DNA from: Dimargaris cristalligena
Lineage: Eukaryota; Kickxellomycota; Dimargaritomycetes; Dimargaritales; Dimargaritaceae
Direction of reading: 5' to 3'
Assembly (NCBI GenBank): GCA_027576995.1
Contig: JANBQC010000197.1
Coordinates: 1-43,812 of the forward strand
Length of the DNA: 43,812 nt
A program made the translations under genes and the position numbers. Below, one piece after another: positions 1-10,331 of the stretch. Each line of letters starts with the position of its first letter. Position 1 is the first letter of the stretch. The notes below the pieces were generated by a model. It made no database searches. It was given only the letters and a program-made list of their open reading frames with translations, and was not told the DNA's origin.

Positions 1-1
1 T

Positions 2-607
2 ATCAACACCAAGGTCACCAATAGGCACAAGATGACACCTTTTCTGGTCTTCTTTGGACGTCAGCCTAACCAGCTTCGAGAACACCAAGCAGCTACCAAA
101 GCACCCAAGAGACTCACCACCAAAGACCTGCGAGAACTTGACCAGCGCATCCAGTTCATGATGAACACCCTGTTCCCTGCAGTCACTGATATTACCACCA
201 TCACCAACACCAAGGCCAAGAGTAAGGATACTCTACCTGTTTCTGTCGAGCTCAAGAATGGCACATATGTCATGTTCCGAGACCCCCTGCGCAAGACCTC
301 CACTGAAGCTCGATTCCAAGGACCTTTCAAAGTGATCAATCAGACCAAGGCCGGTACCTATGTTCTCCAAGACATTGATGGTAAACTCCTCCCTCGCAAC
401 TATCATTCCAGTTCCCTCCATGCCATTTCTGACCAGCCCCTTTTCGATGACCTTTCTCATGAGGTTGAAGCTATCTTGCAACACAAGAAGGTCAAGGGCA
501 AGTTACTCTATCTCGTTAGATGGAAGAACCATGACCCTACTGAGGACTCCTGGGAACCCACCAAGAACTTTGATGATCCAACCACTATTACCAACTACTG
601 GAAGTGA
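2..607 (+). CDS. Ty3/gypsy retrotransposon polyprotein, 3' end (integrase C-terminus and chromodomain), partial
   Basis: This is the C-terminal end of a chromovirus-type Pol polyprotein; the reading frame is already open at base 2, so the 5' part lies outside the window. The first residues (NRHKMTPFLVFFGR) resemble the end of the integrase core. A GPY/F-type module follows (ARFQGPFKVI). The last ~50 residues form a chromodomain (EVEAIL, then YLVRWKNHDPTEDSWEP) and end in NYWK-stop at 605-607. In this family the chromodomain steers integration towards marked chromatin. The first aromatic-cage position looks non-aromatic (VEAIL), so histone reading may differ from HP1; that is inference. No frameshift or stop is seen in the visible part, so the insertion may be young. 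A purine-rich tract and an LTR follow directly. Confidence 0.9.
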   Translation: MNTKVTNRHKMTPFLVFFGRQPNQLREHQAATKAPKRLTTKDLRELDQRIQFMMNTLFPAVTDITTITNTKAKSKDTLPVSVELKNGTYVMFRDPLRKTSTEARFQGPFKVINQTKAGTYVLQDIDGKLLPRNYHSSSLHAISDQPLFDDLSHEVEAILQHKKVKGKLLYLVRWKNHDPTEDSWEPTKNFDDPTTITNYWK

Positions 608-643
608 GTCCAGCCCACCAAGTAGTCTTCTCCCTTGTTTAAT

Positions 644-658
644 TCTGGGAGGGAATGA
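644..658 (+). other. Polypurine tract of the retroelement
   Basis: The purine-rich run (core GGGAGGGAATGA) sits immediately before the TGTGGT that opens the LTR and 36 bases after the polyprotein stop. This is where the plus-strand primer of Ty3/gypsy elements is expected. Confidence 0.65.
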
Positions 659-1326
659 TGTGGTGAACTTACCACATTTTTTACCTACTTTTATTTTTTA
701 TCTATTTTTCGCACTTATCGGAAGTACGCCCCTGACGAGTGAATGAGCCCCTGCCCCTGCCCCTGACGAGTATGGTCATTTTTCCTCCATTTTCATTACT
801 ATATTGTTTTTTCTATTATTATATTTTATACCCTTGACTGTGATGCACCCCTGCCCCTGACCGGATGATACCCCTGCATTCACACTGCCCCTGGCCCGAC
901 TGCGCCCCTGTTCAAAGAATAGCTAACAATAGCTTTCTCCCTTTCTTTTTATCCCTTCTATTGTTTCACATTAAATTTATTGGTTACCTGGGTATTCCTA
1001 TCCTTTGTGATGACTAATATGATTGTCTGGGAACTCCCTTCCCTTTCCCTTTGCTTAGTCATCCAATATTCTGGGACCTTCTCTCCCTTTCTCTATTATC
1101 CATCTATCTTTTTATTTAGGCTTCCTCTTTTGAGTATAAATACTCCCACTTGCTGCCACCTCTTGGAACAGCAAGTCTATCATCACCTTTCCCTTTTTAT
1201 TACCTATCTTTTCAAATAAAGTTCAGTTTTCAAGGATTTGAGTTCAGTTCTTTACAGTATTACTAATAATACCACAGAGTATATCTACTCCCTCTCTTTT
1301 CAGGAAGACTTGGTACAGTAACCACA
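659..1326 (+). repeat. 3' long terminal repeat of the Ty3/gypsy element
   Basis: The LTR begins TGTGGT at 659 and most likely ends ACCACA at 1321-1326, a perfect terminal inverted hexamer; a second ACCACA at 1271-1276 is an alternative end. It contains a TATA box (TATAAATA, 1135-1142) and an AATAAA signal (1215-1220), giving the order U3-R-U5. U3 holds nine CCCCTG hexamers between 728 and 910, including two exact copies of GCCCCTGACGAGT (728-740 and 759-771). The 5' LTR is outside the window, so the ends cannot be confirmed by comparing the two LTRs or by a target-site duplication. Confidence 0.75.
1135..1142 (+). promoter_or_regulatory. LTR TATA box
   Basis: TATAAATA inside the LTR, 73 bases upstream of the LTR AATAAA. 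In the 5' LTR copy this would drive the element. In this 3' copy it could read out into the flanking DNA towards the EF-Tu gene; that is inference. Confidence 0.5.
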
Positions 1327-2538
1327 AGTTTAGTTTACACTCCACCTAGGAGTACTGAGGCCTAGCCAGACATCCAATAACTTTCAGGTAATAAAGAAAA
1401 CTGAAATAATAGCTATAAGTTCACCCAGACTACAGCTAAGAAAATACTTTTTAAATTCTTAAAGTTTTCTTTAAAATATCTCTTTAAATTATTACTTACC
1501 CTTATATATACTTATTATACATTTTATTACATTTATTACATTTATTAATTATTTATTATTTATTATATTTTGTTTTTTTAAAAATAGTAAAATGAGGACT
1601 GGTCTGAGAGTAGTCTGAATCGAGTTAACCCCAATAAATAGGAACCCCTGCGTATTGCACTACATATCATTCCACCATAGAGCCACTTCCAACATCCTAA
1701 GATAATTTCTTTACGAAAAGTAAAGAAGCCTCCTAGTAAGTAAGACCTACTCATCACAGGCTAACAAAAAGTTAATTATCCCAGAACAAAGTACCACCCA
1801 AAGATAGTAAATTGTTGCTGTTAACTCTACACTGAAATATTACCAGTGAGTTCCGCAAGAACCTTAAATGGCTTTTCTCAGACCTTCACCAAGGGCATAT
1901 TAAGTAACTAGTCAAGAGGAGCCGAAACTCCTCCTACTAACCGTAAGATTACCCCTAACGCAGGCTTCAAACCAATCCTGTGGATAACAAGGGGAGGCGG
2001 GATACGACTCTCTCTATATAGTGAACGAGAGGTCTCTCCACCGTTGGCCTTGGCTTTGTGGGATTGGTCTTGTACAGTGAGTGGTACCGGCTATTGTGAA
2101 CGGGTGGGGGAGAGGGTATCACTACTTAAGTGGAGGAAAGAGCACACGGGTACAACTGCCGCTGATAGTATTTATTACCCCAACTTAAGTACCCCATATT
2201 TATCAAATGGTTTATTGGTCTTTTTTTCTTACCCGCACCACCAATCGCGGTCCCAGCAATCAACCACTTCGCTGTATACGTCGATAGATATGCCGATGTG
2301 TTCCTCCCCAAATAACCATCAGTGGAGCCGGCCGAGTGCACTAATGGCTGGTGGCGGTTAGCTGGAAAGTGTATTGACTAGCCACCCTCTCTAGCCTAGT
2401 GTGGTGTGCTATTTGATTTTGATATCAGCCAGTAGTTGCTCACGCAAAGACCCAGCTTAGCTGCTGCCTCCCCTTTGCTTCGGCTCCTTTTTGTCCAGTC
2501 TAGTTCTTTTTTCGCTTCTGTATTTTCCTTGATCCACC
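1327..2538. other. Spacer between LTR and EF-Tu gene
   Basis: No protein gene is supported. About 1430-1600 is very AT-rich with T-rich and TTTATTA-like runs. A perfect 8-bp stem (1707-1714 with 1720-1727, loop GAAAA) lies further on. A TATATAG string near 2014-2020 is about 520 bases before the EF-Tu start and may be unrelated. The last ~150 bases are pyrimidine-rich leader sequence. Confidence 0.5.
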
Positions 2539-4119
2539 ATGTTCCGCTCTGTCCAATCGCTTGCCCGTCTATCGGCCCCCACCCGCCTCTCCGGCGCCCG
2601 GTCTGCCCTTCGCAGTCCCATTTGCAATGCCCTGGGTAAGTAACCACCCGGACCCCACCCACATGCGACGGATCAACCCCCATGGGGTGCGCCTATTGAT
2701 CTCTCCCTGACCCCCCACAGCAATGTTCATCAGTTGATCTAAGCTAACCCCACCCACATTCCCTTTACTTAACATTACACTTGTGATTCGCGTCTTCCCC
2801 GGTTTCAACTCCTAGCCACCCAGGTGCCCAAGTTCTACTCCCGGCTCGCTACCCCCGCCCGGGTGACCGGTATGGTCTCGAAGCCCTTCGGCGTCTCCCG
2901 GGTGTCCGTCCGGTACATGTCCGAGGTCTACGCCCGTGAAAAGCCCCACGTCAACATCGGTACCATCGGCCACGTTGATCACGGCAAAACCACCCTGACC
3001 GCCGCCATCACCAAGGTCCTGTCGTCCAAGGGCGGTGCCCAGTTCCGGGACTACAATTCCATCGACAAGGCCCCCGAAGAACGGGCCCGTGGTATTACGA
3101 TTAGTACCGCTCATGTCGAATACCAGACCGATACCCGTCACTACGCCCACGTGGACTGTCCCGGGCACGCCGATTACATCAAGAACATGATTACCGGTGC
3201 GGCCACCATGGACGGTGCCATAATCGTGGTGTCCGCCACCGACGGTCAGATGCCCCAGACCCGGGAGCACTTGCTGCTGGCCCGCCAGGTCGGTGTCAAG
3301 CACCTGGTGGTGTTTGTCAACAAAGTCGACGCCGTTGATGACCCCGAAATGTTGGAATTGGTCGAAATGGAAATGCGCGAGTTGTTGTCCGAATACGGTT
3401 TCGACGGTGAGAACGTCCCCGTGATCATGGGATCGGCCCTCTGCGCCCTCGAGGACCGCAAGCCCGAACTCGGTGAGACCAAGATCCAGGAGCTCATGGC
3501 CGCGGTCGATGCCAACATCCCCGTGCCCGAGCGTGACCTGGACAAGCCCTTCCTGATGCCCGTGGAAGATATCTTCTCCATTGCCGGTCGTGGTACCGTG
3601 GCCACCGGGCGGGTGGAGCGCGGTGTGGTGACCAAGGGCCAGGAAGTCGAAATCGTTGGTCTGGGAAACACCTTCAAGACCACGCTGACGGGTATCGAAA
3701 TGTTCCACAAGCAGCTCGACCGGGGTGAGGCCGGTGACAACATGGGTGCCCTGCTCCGGGGTGTCAAGCGCGAACAGCTCATGCGCGGGCAGGTCATCTG
3801 CGCCCCCGGCTCCGTCAAGTCGCACAAGAAGTTCATGGCCCAGCTTTATATCCTGACCAAAGAAGAAGGCGGTCGCCACACCCCGTTCGTTGATAACTAC
3901 AAGCCCCAGATCTTTGTGCGCACCAGTGATGTGACCGTCACCCTGCGCCACCCCCCGGGCACCGAGAACCCCGAGGAAAAGATGATCATGCCCGGTGACA
4001 ACGTGACCCTCGAGTGCGAATTGATGTCGGATCTGGCCCTCGAAACCGGTCTGCGTTTCACCATCCGTGAGGGTGGCCGTACCGTCGGTACCGGTGTAAT
4101 CGCCGAGCTGCTGGATTAG
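2539..4119 (+). CDS. TUF1: Elongation factor Tu, mitochondrial (two exons)
   Basis: The GTPase that delivers aminoacyl-tRNA to the mitochondrial ribosome. Exon 1 is 2539-2635, the intron 2636-2815 (GTAAGT...TAG), exon 2 2816-4119. The AG at 2823 looks stronger but breaks the frame; the AG at 2815 keeps it, giving 466 residues. Exon 1 encodes a typical mitochondrial presequence (starting [19 protein letters not shown]: Arg/Ser-rich, no acidic residues). GTPase motifs: GHVDHGKT (about 84-91), RGITI (switch I, near 127), DCPGH (about 146-150) and NKVD (201-204). Domains 2 and 3 follow ([14 protein letters not shown]-terminal [12 protein letters not shown]). Length fits the family (yeast Tuf1 is about 440). 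AATAAA is at 4296-4301. Codon use is strongly C/G-ending, as expected of a highly expressed gene. Confidence 0.96.
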
Positions 4120-4295
4120 AGGGATACTACCCAACAAGAATAGTCGCTTAGGCGGATTAGACGGGTGGTGAAATGATTTTTTAGTTCCCCCATTCATTAG
4201 TTGCGGGTTGCGGACGCGAGGAGGCTCCGGACCGCTGCTGTACCGCATTAATTTAACGGTATGGGGCTACCATAGTTGTTTCGGTATTAAAAATC

Positions 4296-4301
4296 AATAA
4301 A
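4296..4301 (+). terminator. Polyadenylation signal, EF-Tu gene
   Basis: AATAAA 177 bases after the stop codon, in an AT-rich 3' region. Confidence 0.5.
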
Positions 4302-5221
4302 TATTTAGCCATTTCATATCATTGCATGACTCTGCTACATTTAGGCAGGTCGATAGTTGGGGGATTATCTAATCCCTCATACTAGTCTACCGAGTCCAGC
4401 TTGGATAGTAATAATCCCCAATGGATTGCTATCCGGCCATTTGGCTTTAGTATTCTTGATAGAGGCATCCTGGTCCTCCTGATATACACAGCCCCTCTCC
4501 CACTTTGGTACTGTAACTCGTACTTAGATTCCCTCGATATTCCATGGATTGTTACGGCGAATCATCTGGTAAATGGATGTACATTCATCCGCTTACAACT
4601 AAGGCTGACTCTTGCCGATTTGACGAGAGTCGCCCACCTATCGGTATAGTTGTAGTGGTTTCCATCAATGAGGCAAGTGGTCCAATTAGAAGGGGCGTTG
4701 GGGCAAACAGAGTCTCCCTTGACAATGAATAGAAATTTAATATTACCACCCTCCCCCTCACATGACCGCATAGATAGGACATTGTGTCCGATGTGGTGGG
4801 GTTATGTGTGCCGGTTAGTGGGCCTAAGGGGCTGTATTATCGAATCACCCACATAATACGGGGTATAGAGAAGGCAAGAGGTCTGGTAGAGCCCCATATA
4901 CCATTTATTATAACACCCTCAGCCCTGGGAATGTTGATTAATTTGAAGAGACTTTAGTTCGCATCGAGTCGGCTGCTATTTGAGAACCTAATTAGGGGAA
5001 AGCCTTCTTCACAGGGTGGGCAGTGCTCCATTGGTTCAACCGTCAGGGATCCCGTCCTTGTCCTAGGCTTAAGTGCGTCCCAAATTGCCGGGGGGTTTAT
5101 AAATAGACCAGTGTTGCCCCTCCGCACGCGTGGCCCAGTTTTCGCGCCCAACTTTTCATAGCTCCACTTTAGAAACTATTCCCTTCAATTGACGAGACGC
5201 CTCAAGCCAAGCCTTTTTTTG

Positions 5222-5265
5222 TACTACTATACTACTATTACTACTACTATATACTACACTACTCA
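5222..5265. repeat. Imperfect ACT trinucleotide repeat
   Basis: Runs of ACT/CTA triplets broken by ATA, in the upstream region of the Dcp2 gene. It is a simple-sequence repeat with no visible coding role. Confidence 0.7.
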
Positions 5266-5569
5266 AGGCTAATTGACCGGTTCTCCCATTACTTCGTTCG
5301 CTTTCCCCCTCGACTTGCCATTACCCGCAAAACTAACTCTCTCCCTCACCCGCGTGCTTCTCTAGCGAACCCTCTTTTACCTTGTGCGCCATCCCTGTAA
5401 TTCTGCGCCCTCTGTTTCCCCCCCCCTGCCGAGTCCCTCACTCACTTTTACTTGACCCAAGTCTATTTCTTTCCCTAGCCCCTCCTGCTTAACCCTCTCT
5501 TTATACCCATCTCAGTTTATCCCTTCATCGCATTTTTCCTTATTCGTTTCCCCCGTCCCCGTCGCATCC

Positions 5570-7114
5570 ATGTTACCACCTACCATGTCGATATGTCACC
5601 TACCGTTCGAAGACATCCTAACGGACTTATCCGCCCGTTTTATAATCAACGTGCCGGAGGAGGAGTTGGCCTCCGTTGAGCGGGTCTGCTTCCAAATTGA
5701 ACAGGCCCATTGGTTCTACGAGGATTTCGTCCGGGATCACAACCCCCACCTCCCGTCGCTGAGCCTCAAGAAATTCACCGCCCGCATGTTCGCCCATTGT
5801 CCGTTATTGCACCAATGGGCCCACCAACACGAAAAGGCCTATCAGGATTTCCTCAACTATAAGTTCCAAGTCCCCGTCTGCGGCGCTATTATCCTCAACC
5901 CTACGCTGGACCGCTGTTTACTGGTCAAGGGCTGGGCCGCCCGGTCCACATGGGGCTTCCCACGAGGCAAGATTAACCAGGAAGAGGCCGAGCCCACCTG
6001 CGCCGTCCGCGAGGTCCTGGAAGAAACGGGTTTTGATATCCGCCCTAATTTGAACACCCAGGAGTTTATCGAAATGATAGTGGCCCGGCAACGCGTCCGG
6101 CTCTATATTGTACCCAACGTGCCCGAAGACACCGTGTTCGTACCCCAGACCCGCAAGGAAATCAGTCAGATTGAATGGCACACCATTCGCGACCTACCCA
6201 TGAGTCGGTCCAAGAAGTCCTCGACTGGTACCCGGCACCCCGGTCGCTCGCAGAGCCCCTCCTTCTCCCCCTCCGAAACCGAATCGGAACCCACCGTGAA
6301 TCGCAAGTTCTACCTCATCGCCCCCTTTATCGGGCCCCTGCAGCAGTGGATAGCCCGGCGGCGACAGGGCGCAAAGAGTGGCCGGCGGGCTGCTCAGTCC
6401 GTCTCCGCCGCGGGTGGTGGTCGATCACCCCCTTCTTCCACCGACGCGGCGTATCACTCCCGGAACCGGTCGCAAACCCGGTCCTCGCAGCGTCCCTCGT
6501 CGCGCCAGGCTGCGGTGGCCTCGACGACGGCCCATCTTTCGGCCAACGACCAGGCCATGGCCAACATTAACCTGCGTCGGTTCCTGGGTATCCCGGGTGA
6601 ATCCGCCGCCCCCGTATCCCCCACCGCCCGGGACCTGTCCCGTCCCCAGTCCACCACCCCCAGCGTGACTCGCTCTACCCGTAGTCGCAGCTCGCGTATG
6701 ACGGGTCGGATTCGCGAAGATGCCACGGTCAACTTGAAAATGCTGCTCGGCATCAACCAGACTTCTTCGCCCGCCTCCCCCGCCGTCTCCAGTACTGGCA
6801 ACGGTGTCAGTGGTGGGCGGCCCCATCGCTCGGCCACCGCCTCGGCTTTCATCCCACCGTCTTCGGTCCCCTCCCCGATTCGGGCCGCCCCACCTGCTAC
6901 TGCCGGTCCCCAGTACACCACTGCTGATTTACTCGCCAAGCTCCAATCCTCGTTCCCCCGCTCGTCCCGGACACCCAGCTGGACGGAGCCGTCTACCACC
7001 GCACCGGCCTCGCTCCCCGCCGTGGCCCCTGCCTCCTCCTTAACCGCCAAACCCATTGATATACTCTTGGGCAAACTCCAGGCCCAGGCGACAGTGCCCA
7101 ACCGGGCTACCTGA
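5570..7114 (+). CDS. DCP2: mRNA-decapping enzyme subunit 2 (Dcp2), Nudix hydrolase
   Basis: Dcp2 hydrolyses the m7G cap of mRNA (releasing m7GDP) and commits it to 5'-3' decay, in P-bodies with Dcp1, Edc3 and Pat1. The 514-residue frame has the N-terminal regulatory domain at about 9-95 (LPFEDILTDLSARFIINVP; EQAHWFYEDFVRD, the Dcp1-contact signature) and the catalytic domain at about 97-260. The Nudix box is complete: G133, E139, R147-E148, E151-E152, G154. Box B-like sequence follows (FYLIAPFIGPLQQWI). The C-terminal ~240 residues are Ser/Pro/Arg-rich and probably disordered, with leucine-rich short motifs at about 331, 386, 452 and 496. The second ATG, at 5585, is an alternative start. AATAAA is at 7255-7260. 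No intron is needed. Confidence 0.96.
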   Translation: MLPPTMSICHLPFEDILTDLSARFIINVPEEELASVERVCFQIEQAHWFYEDFVRDHNPHLPSLSLKKFTARMFAHCPLLHQWAHQHEKAYQDFLNYKFQVPVCGAIILNPTLDRCLLVKGWAARSTWGFPRGKINQEEAEPTCAVREVLEETGFDIRPNLNTQEFIEMIVARQRVRLYIVPNVPEDTVFVPQTRKEISQIEWHTIRDLPMSRSKKSSTGTRHPGRSQSPSFSPSETESEPTVNRKFYLIAPFIGPLQQWIARRRQGAKSGRRAAQSVSAAGGGRSPPSSTDAAYHSRNRSQTRSSQRPSSRQAAVASTTAHLSANDQAMANINLRRFLGIPGESAAPVSPTARDLSRPQSTTPSVTRSTRSRSSRMTGRIREDATVNLKMLLGINQTSSPASPAVSSTGNGVSGGRPHRSATASAFIPPSSVPSPIRAAPPATAGPQYTTADLLAKLQSSFPRSSRTPSWTEPSTTAPASLPAVAPASSLTAKPIDILLGKLQAQATVPNRAT

Positions 7115-7858
7115 AGCAGTACGATTTCACCGCCGAAATGTATACATAATGTCCGAGTTGTTCTTTAATTTTCTTATAAGGGACCTCCTATTTCCCGACT
7201 CGCCCTGTTCGCCCATTTAAATTAAACCGCCCCGCATTGGGCTCTAGGCCCACCAATAAACTGCCATATACCTTTTTATATTAGTACAACGTAACTCTCT
7301 TGGTGCTACTACTTTCTGGCCCCTAGTGTATTAGGTTATGCGAACCCCACCACCCGTCGGACTAGCAGAACGCCCGTTTACTGGCCCGTCACTCCAATCC
7401 ATCGTAGACCGTATCCATTGCCAGTTGCCTCCCGCAAGGAGAGTGTAACATTTGGCTTTGGACCTGACTTGGCTAATATGGGTGAGACCTGCTTGTTTCA
7501 GCTCGAAACTTCCAAGCATTTTGTACTTGACCGTATGGACTGACCACAGAGGAGAAGAGCTGTACATCATTTTCCTTTGTAAAGACTGGACTGGGGTAAG
7601 TCTCCGTGTCGCTCTAGCTAGGCTCCCCCCTCCTTTTTTTTATTGGTTTCAAACAAGCCTAGCTCCCCAAGGTCGTCTCATCTCAACCTCCTTGGACCGT
7701 ACCACAGCCTAGTCGGTCTCTGTGTAACTCAGCTCCTCGTACCCGATTCGTTACTGCTTCTCCTCTTTTCAGTATTGCCTTTTCTTGGCTTACTCCTCCT
7801 CCACGTTCAACACCCCCCCCCCCATTTCGACAACCCCCCTCTCGTAGTGGTGGTGACC
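7115..7858. other. Spacer between Dcp2 and the spermidine-synthase-like gene
   Basis: It holds the Dcp2 polyadenylation signal (AATAAA 7255-7260) and the pyrimidine-rich leader of the next gene, with a long C run at about 7810-7823. A GGTAAGT at about 7597 could be a 5'UTR splice donor, but no acceptor is proven. The downstream frame is open upstream of 7859, but that stretch shows no recognisable protein. Confidence 0.45.
7255..7260 (+). terminator. Polyadenylation signal, Dcp2 gene
   Basis: AATAAA 141 bases after the Dcp2 stop codon. Confidence 0.5.
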
Positions 7859-10331
7859 ATGTCTCCTGCATCCAAGTCAGGCTTAGCCCAACGGCGCCGC
7901 CCGGCCGCGGCCGCCTCACCTGCTAAACCAGCGAAAACCGCTGCCAAAAGGATTCCTTCCGCGGGGCCCACTCTCACGCTCGGCCGTCGCCTTTTGGGGG
8001 CCTTTCTAACTGGCACCCTCAGCGCCCTAGTATTAGGCACCCTACTCCGGGTGTCGCCCAAACTACTGGAGCCCGTCTACGGCAACGTCTTCCCTTTCCT
8101 CTATTTCCAACCCCTTGTCCTGGGCCTGTTTTTCCTCGGGGTTTTGGCCACCGGGGGTCATTCCAGTTCGATGAGCCCCCCAGCCTCGTTGAGCACCGCC
8201 TCCGTAGGAACCCCATGCGTCACCCTACTCGGCACCGTCGCCATGCTGTTACCCGCCAGTCTGACCCTGCTTCGCCTGGCGATTCCGGCCCGGACCTGGC
8301 TCGGACCCTGGTGGGGCCCCCATGTCACCCAACTCCTCCATGCCTACCCGTTGGCCCTGTTGAGCGGGGCCATTGCCGCCCGTAGCCTGGGGTTTATGGA
8401 ACCGACCATGGCCCGGGGACCGCGGGCTGTTTACGCCGGACTTTTAATGGCCCTTGGCTGGCAGGTCGCCCAGCGTCTGGATATCATTCATACCTGCACG
8501 GCGGTGACTAACCTCACCTATGTAGTGCTCGGTGGATCAATCCTCGTACACCTAATCTCACTCGACCCGACGACACCCAGTGCCACGGCCTCTTCCCCTT
8601 CCCCAGCAACGGCATCGACATCTGGTACGTCAGCCCCGGCGCAAGCTTCCCAGGGCCTTCGGGCCAAGCTTCAACTATACCGCCTAATCCCCCAGGCCAT
8701 GGCCGCCCTCTTGCTCGCCCGTACCCTACTGGTCGAACCCATCTGCCACTCGGGCCTGATTCCAGGCTACCACGACCAGGGTCCCATCAAAGTCCTCGAC
8801 CGAGTCGAATCCGTCACCGGCTGGATCTCGGTGATCGATAATACCGAACAGGGCTATTTGGCCCTCCGGGCCGGCGACTCCCTCATTGGCGGGCGTTGGA
8901 AAAAACCCCGCGACTCGGTGTTTTTGATCTTCTACGCCATGGAAGGGGTGCGCCTCATCAAGAACCGCAAATTAAATGACCATACCGTGGCCCGCGAGCG
9001 CGGTCTCCAAATCGGCCTGGGGGTGGGTATCTGTACCGACTCCCTCGAACGGCTGGGCGTGCCCATGGATGTGGTGGAAATCGACCCCGCCGTCTACGAC
9101 TACGCTCGGCGCTATTTTGGTTTGGTGAAACCCCACGGAGTACACATCATGGATGGTCGCCATTTCATTGAACACGTCGCCGAGGATAATACCTACGATC
9201 ATATTTTCCACGATGTCTTCACGGGCGGGTCGGTACCCGCTCCTCTGTTTTCCGTGGAGGCCCTCCAACAACTTAAACGCATCCTTAAACCCGACGGGGT
9301 CCTTTCCCTGGTAGGTGGCTATGCTACTAATCATTCTGAAGGCCGAGGCCAGATGTGGGCGTATCCGCGCTTGTTTTGCATGGTATCGCGTTTATGGGTC
9401 ACCGTGGGGGGATACCTACTTTCCGCTTAATCGGACCTTGTCGTGAGAGTGCTGTACAAATATAAACCGCATCTGCCCGATATGACGGACTCTGGGAAAC
9501 CCCATTTTATTGATGCTAACGACACGTGTTATGTTCCATTACCCCCTTTATACTATTTGATTTTTGCATCACCCTCTTGGGGCGCCCCCCCCCTCCCCTG
9601 CTACTCACAGAATTTCGTCGGCTCGATGAAGTCTCATAATCGCCCATTTTTGTACGTGTGGAAAACACTGGCCGCCGTCTTCCCCCACGTAGTATGTCAT
9701 CCCGAGCGGGTGGAAGGTGAACATTTCGTCACCAACTTGGTAAGTTGGACAAGTGGAATATCCCTCTCCCCATAAGATCGGCCTATTTGGGCCGAAACCA
9801 AGAGATGGTATTTATAACTATACAGTGGCCAACAACTTATTATCAACAACCCACCGATTTTCTGGTGTTATGCAGCGTGCATCCATGGGAAAGGTCGAAT
9901 ATATGAAGGCGGGTCTATGCCACCGAGACCCGCCTTGTCCTTAACAGTAACTTCTAAGCCACTAGTTGAGCACTGCCCAGTTTCCCCTTTGCGAGCCCGC
10001 ATCATACTAACATTGCCTCTATGTTGGCCATACTCGATTTATTTGACCCGCTTTCTAGGTATTCTTTGCGTCAAACCGTCCCATCAAGGGCTTCCGTCAA
10101 CCTACGGAACGAGAGATTGATGACACATCCCTCCGCGAAATGGCCTTCCGCTATCTCAGGGAGCGGCCGCTGATCCACGTTGAAAAGGAATTCAAGGACC
10201 AGTTGTTCCCCGAACTAGCCCCCATTACCGATCGGGATAATATGTTAGCCCACGAGCAGACTTACTCCGCCGAGCGTCACTGGTATAACATGAATAATAT
10301 CATCCCGGTTGACGCTTGGTCAGTGTATTAA
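7859..10331 (+). CDS. Membrane-anchored spermidine/spermine-synthase-like protein (three exons)
   Basis: Exons 7859-9310, 9611-9739 and 10059-10331 join in phase 0 to give 617 residues. Introns are GTAGGT...CAG (300 bases) and GTAAGT...TAG (319 bases). The N-terminal ~295 residues carry about seven hydrophobic segments (near 46-66, 77-100, 120-141, 158-178, 191-207, 219-237, 276-293). The rest is an aminopropyltransferase-type Rossmann fold: RAGDSLIGGRW, the SAM-type nucleotide loop GLGVG (386-390), the acidic end of strand 2 in VEIDP (E407) and HDVFTGG (H451-D452). The exon junctions rebuild GVLSL-NFVGS and VTNL-VFFAS, and the C-terminus ends PVDAWSVY. Fungi have such multi-spanning spermidine-synthase-like proteins. 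The catalytic Asp context differs from classical SpeE, so polyamine synthesis is not proven; another SAM- or dcSAM-dependent reaction at a membrane is possible. AATAAA is at 10593-10598. Confidence 0.85.

Larger units (their letters stand above)
4120..5569. other. Spacer between EF-Tu and Dcp2 genes
   Basis: No protein gene is supported. It holds the EF-Tu 3' region with AATAAA at 4296-4301, then featureless sequence. An ACT/CTA trinucleotide stretch lies at about 5222-5265. About 300 bases of pyrimidine-rich leader precede the Dcp2 start. Confidence 0.5.

Noticed and set aside
2812..4248. 478-codon open frame on the minus strand
   Set aside because: Exact antisense of the EF-Tu gene. Strong third-position C/G use keeps the reverse frame open; the translation is Gly/His/Asp-rich and resembles no family.
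4391..4430. Similarity to 16375-16410 (shared AGTCCAGCTTGG) and a 14-mer GATACTCACCAAGT shared by 16367 and 17393
   Set aside because: Exact 12-14-mers shared by two places are expected by chance in this much spacer, and similarity fades quickly on both sides.
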